From positions 1 through 5,765 of the forward strand of contig CATLIJ010000179.1 in assembly GCA_949948825.1 (NCBI GenBank): a stretch of DNA of 5,765 bases, read 5' to 3'. The number at the start of each line of letters is the position of its first letter. Position 1 is the first letter of the stretch. The notes beneath the pieces were generated by a model. That model searched no databases, was not told the origin of the DNA, and saw only the letters and a list, made by a program, of their open reading frames with translations. A program made the translations under genes and the position numbers. Shown piece by piece: positions 5,236 through 5,765 of this stretch. Source of the stretch: an uncultured Clostridiaceae bacterium (GTDB taxonomy: Bacteria > Bacillota > Clostridia > Lachnospirales > Lachnospiraceae).

Positions 5236-5682
5236 ATGTGGAGATATGAAAAACGTCTGCAATATCCGGTAAAAATTTCACAGACCAATCCAAAACTGGC
5301 CCAGTATATTATCAGCCAGTACGGTGGCCCTGACGGCGAAAGCGCAGCAGCCATGCGGTACCTGTCGCAGCGCTATGCCATGCCTTACGAAAAAGGGAAG
5401 GCTATTATGACTGATATCGGTACAGAAGAACTGGGCCACTGGGAGATCATTGCTGCCATTGTCCATCAGCTGACCCGCAACCTGACGCCAGAGGAGATCG
5501 AACAATCTGGCTTTGGTCCCTACTATATTGATCACACTACGGGCATCTGGCCCCAGGCAGCAGGCGGCGTTCCTTTTAATGCCTGCGAGTTCCAGTCCAA
5601 GGGCGATCCGATTACGGATCTGTTTGAGGATTTGGCAGCAGACGCTACGATTGCGAAAGAACAACTTGCAACTAAATTATGA
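5236..5682 (+). CDS. cotJC: CotJC, manganese-catalase family spore coat protein, apparently truncated at the C-terminus
   Basis: The N-terminus MWRYEKRLQYPVKI and blocks QYGGPDGESAAAMRYLSQRY (28-47), DIGTEELGHWE (60-70), VHQLTRNLTPEE (76-87) and DHTTGIWPQAAGGVPFNA (99-116) are typical CotJC. E35 and the E65-x-x-H68 pair fit the first metal ligands of the ferritin-like manganese catalase fold. GGAGG (5223-5227) lies eight bases before ATG 5236. Family proteins run to about 190-210 residues and continue as DLAAE-x-KAR-x-TY and then RFLREREIVH, carrying the remaining Glu and His ligands. Here the match stops at DLAAD (132-136), the next 12 residues (ATIAKEQLATKL) are unlike the family, and two stops in a row (TGA TAG) end it at 148. 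As written, catalase activity would be lost. Causes could be a frameshift, a decayed gene or base errors near the window edge. Confidence 0.85.
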   Translation: MWRYEKRLQYPVKISQTNPKLAQYIISQYGGPDGESAAAMRYLSQRYAMPYEKGKAIMTDIGTEELGHWEIIAAIVHQLTRNLTPEEIEQSGFGPYYIDHTTGIWPQAAGGVPFNACEFQSKGDPITDLFEDLAADATIAKEQLATKL

Positions 5683-5765
5683 TAGGACAAGCTGTTTCCC
5701 GCAGTCAAAAACTACATATCAGACGCACAAACGGCGTTTCTCTATCCCTAAACGGGAGAACAGGA
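5657..5765 (+). other. open frame past the CotJC stop, possible frameshifted CotJC tail
   Basis: A shifted frame from 5657 stays open to the right edge. It contains NYDR, resembling the TYDN of the CotJC block after KAR, and later RRF...KREN, loosely like RFLREREI. Spacing between these points is two and one residues longer than in the family, so more than one indel would be needed. This is suggestive only. No terminator or new gene start is seen in the last 83 bases. Confidence 0.25.

Overview
The window looks like chromosomal DNA from an endospore-forming member of the Clostridia, most likely Lachnospiraceae or a close relative. The evidence is a spore-coat cotJABC cluster, strong AGGAGG-type ribosome binding sites, moderate base composition, and an ACT-domain/PFL-family gene pair typical of these genomes. 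Genus cannot be set from sequence alone.

Region 1 (1 to about 3500, minus strand) is a compact housekeeping cluster, in transcription order: a small SseB-N-terminal-domain protein, dephospho-CoA kinase (coaE), a WalJ/YycJ-type metallo-beta-lactamase-fold protein, a 90-residue ACT-domain protein, and a PFL/UPF0210 (DUF711) protein that runs off the left edge. Gaps are 20 to 40 bases, or a 20-base overlap, and each gene has its own Shine-Dalgarno, so this is probably one operon. An extended -10 promoter sits about 70 bases ahead of the first gene. CoaE has an N-terminal extension made of seven hexapeptide units encoded by an 18-bp tandem repeat.

Region 2 (3571-4239, minus strand) is a self-contained transcription unit. 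It has a sigma-K-like promoter with complete consensus boxes, an ideal ribosome binding site, a 177-residue protein that is about 24% Cys and 27% Asn, and a strong intrinsic terminator just after the stop. The protein is layered: a Cys-X-Cys-rich head, three 16-residue CGTCC/CNNN repeats, a GYxx tetrapeptide repeat and a Cys-rich tail. I do not recognise the family. Promoter, composition and the neighbouring coat operon point to a late mother-cell spore surface protein that cross-links through disulfides or binds metal. It is the most novel item here.

Region 3 (4274 to the end, plus strand) is cotJA-cotJB-cotJC, divergent from the Cys-rich gene. CotJA has an N-terminal extension of about 150 residues, with Cys-X-Cys motifs, four 11-residue tandem repeats and a His-Thr stretch, before a normal CotJA domain. 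CotJB is ordinary. CotJC, a manganese-catalase-family protein, matches its family well to about residue 135, then loses similarity and stops at 148, without the C-terminal segment that carries further metal ligands. That is a real truncation, a frameshift or a sequence-quality problem near the right edge.

Together, regions 2 and 3 suggest a spore-coat locus with two adjacent, divergently transcribed, repeat-bearing Cys-rich structural proteins next to the catalase-like CotJC complex.
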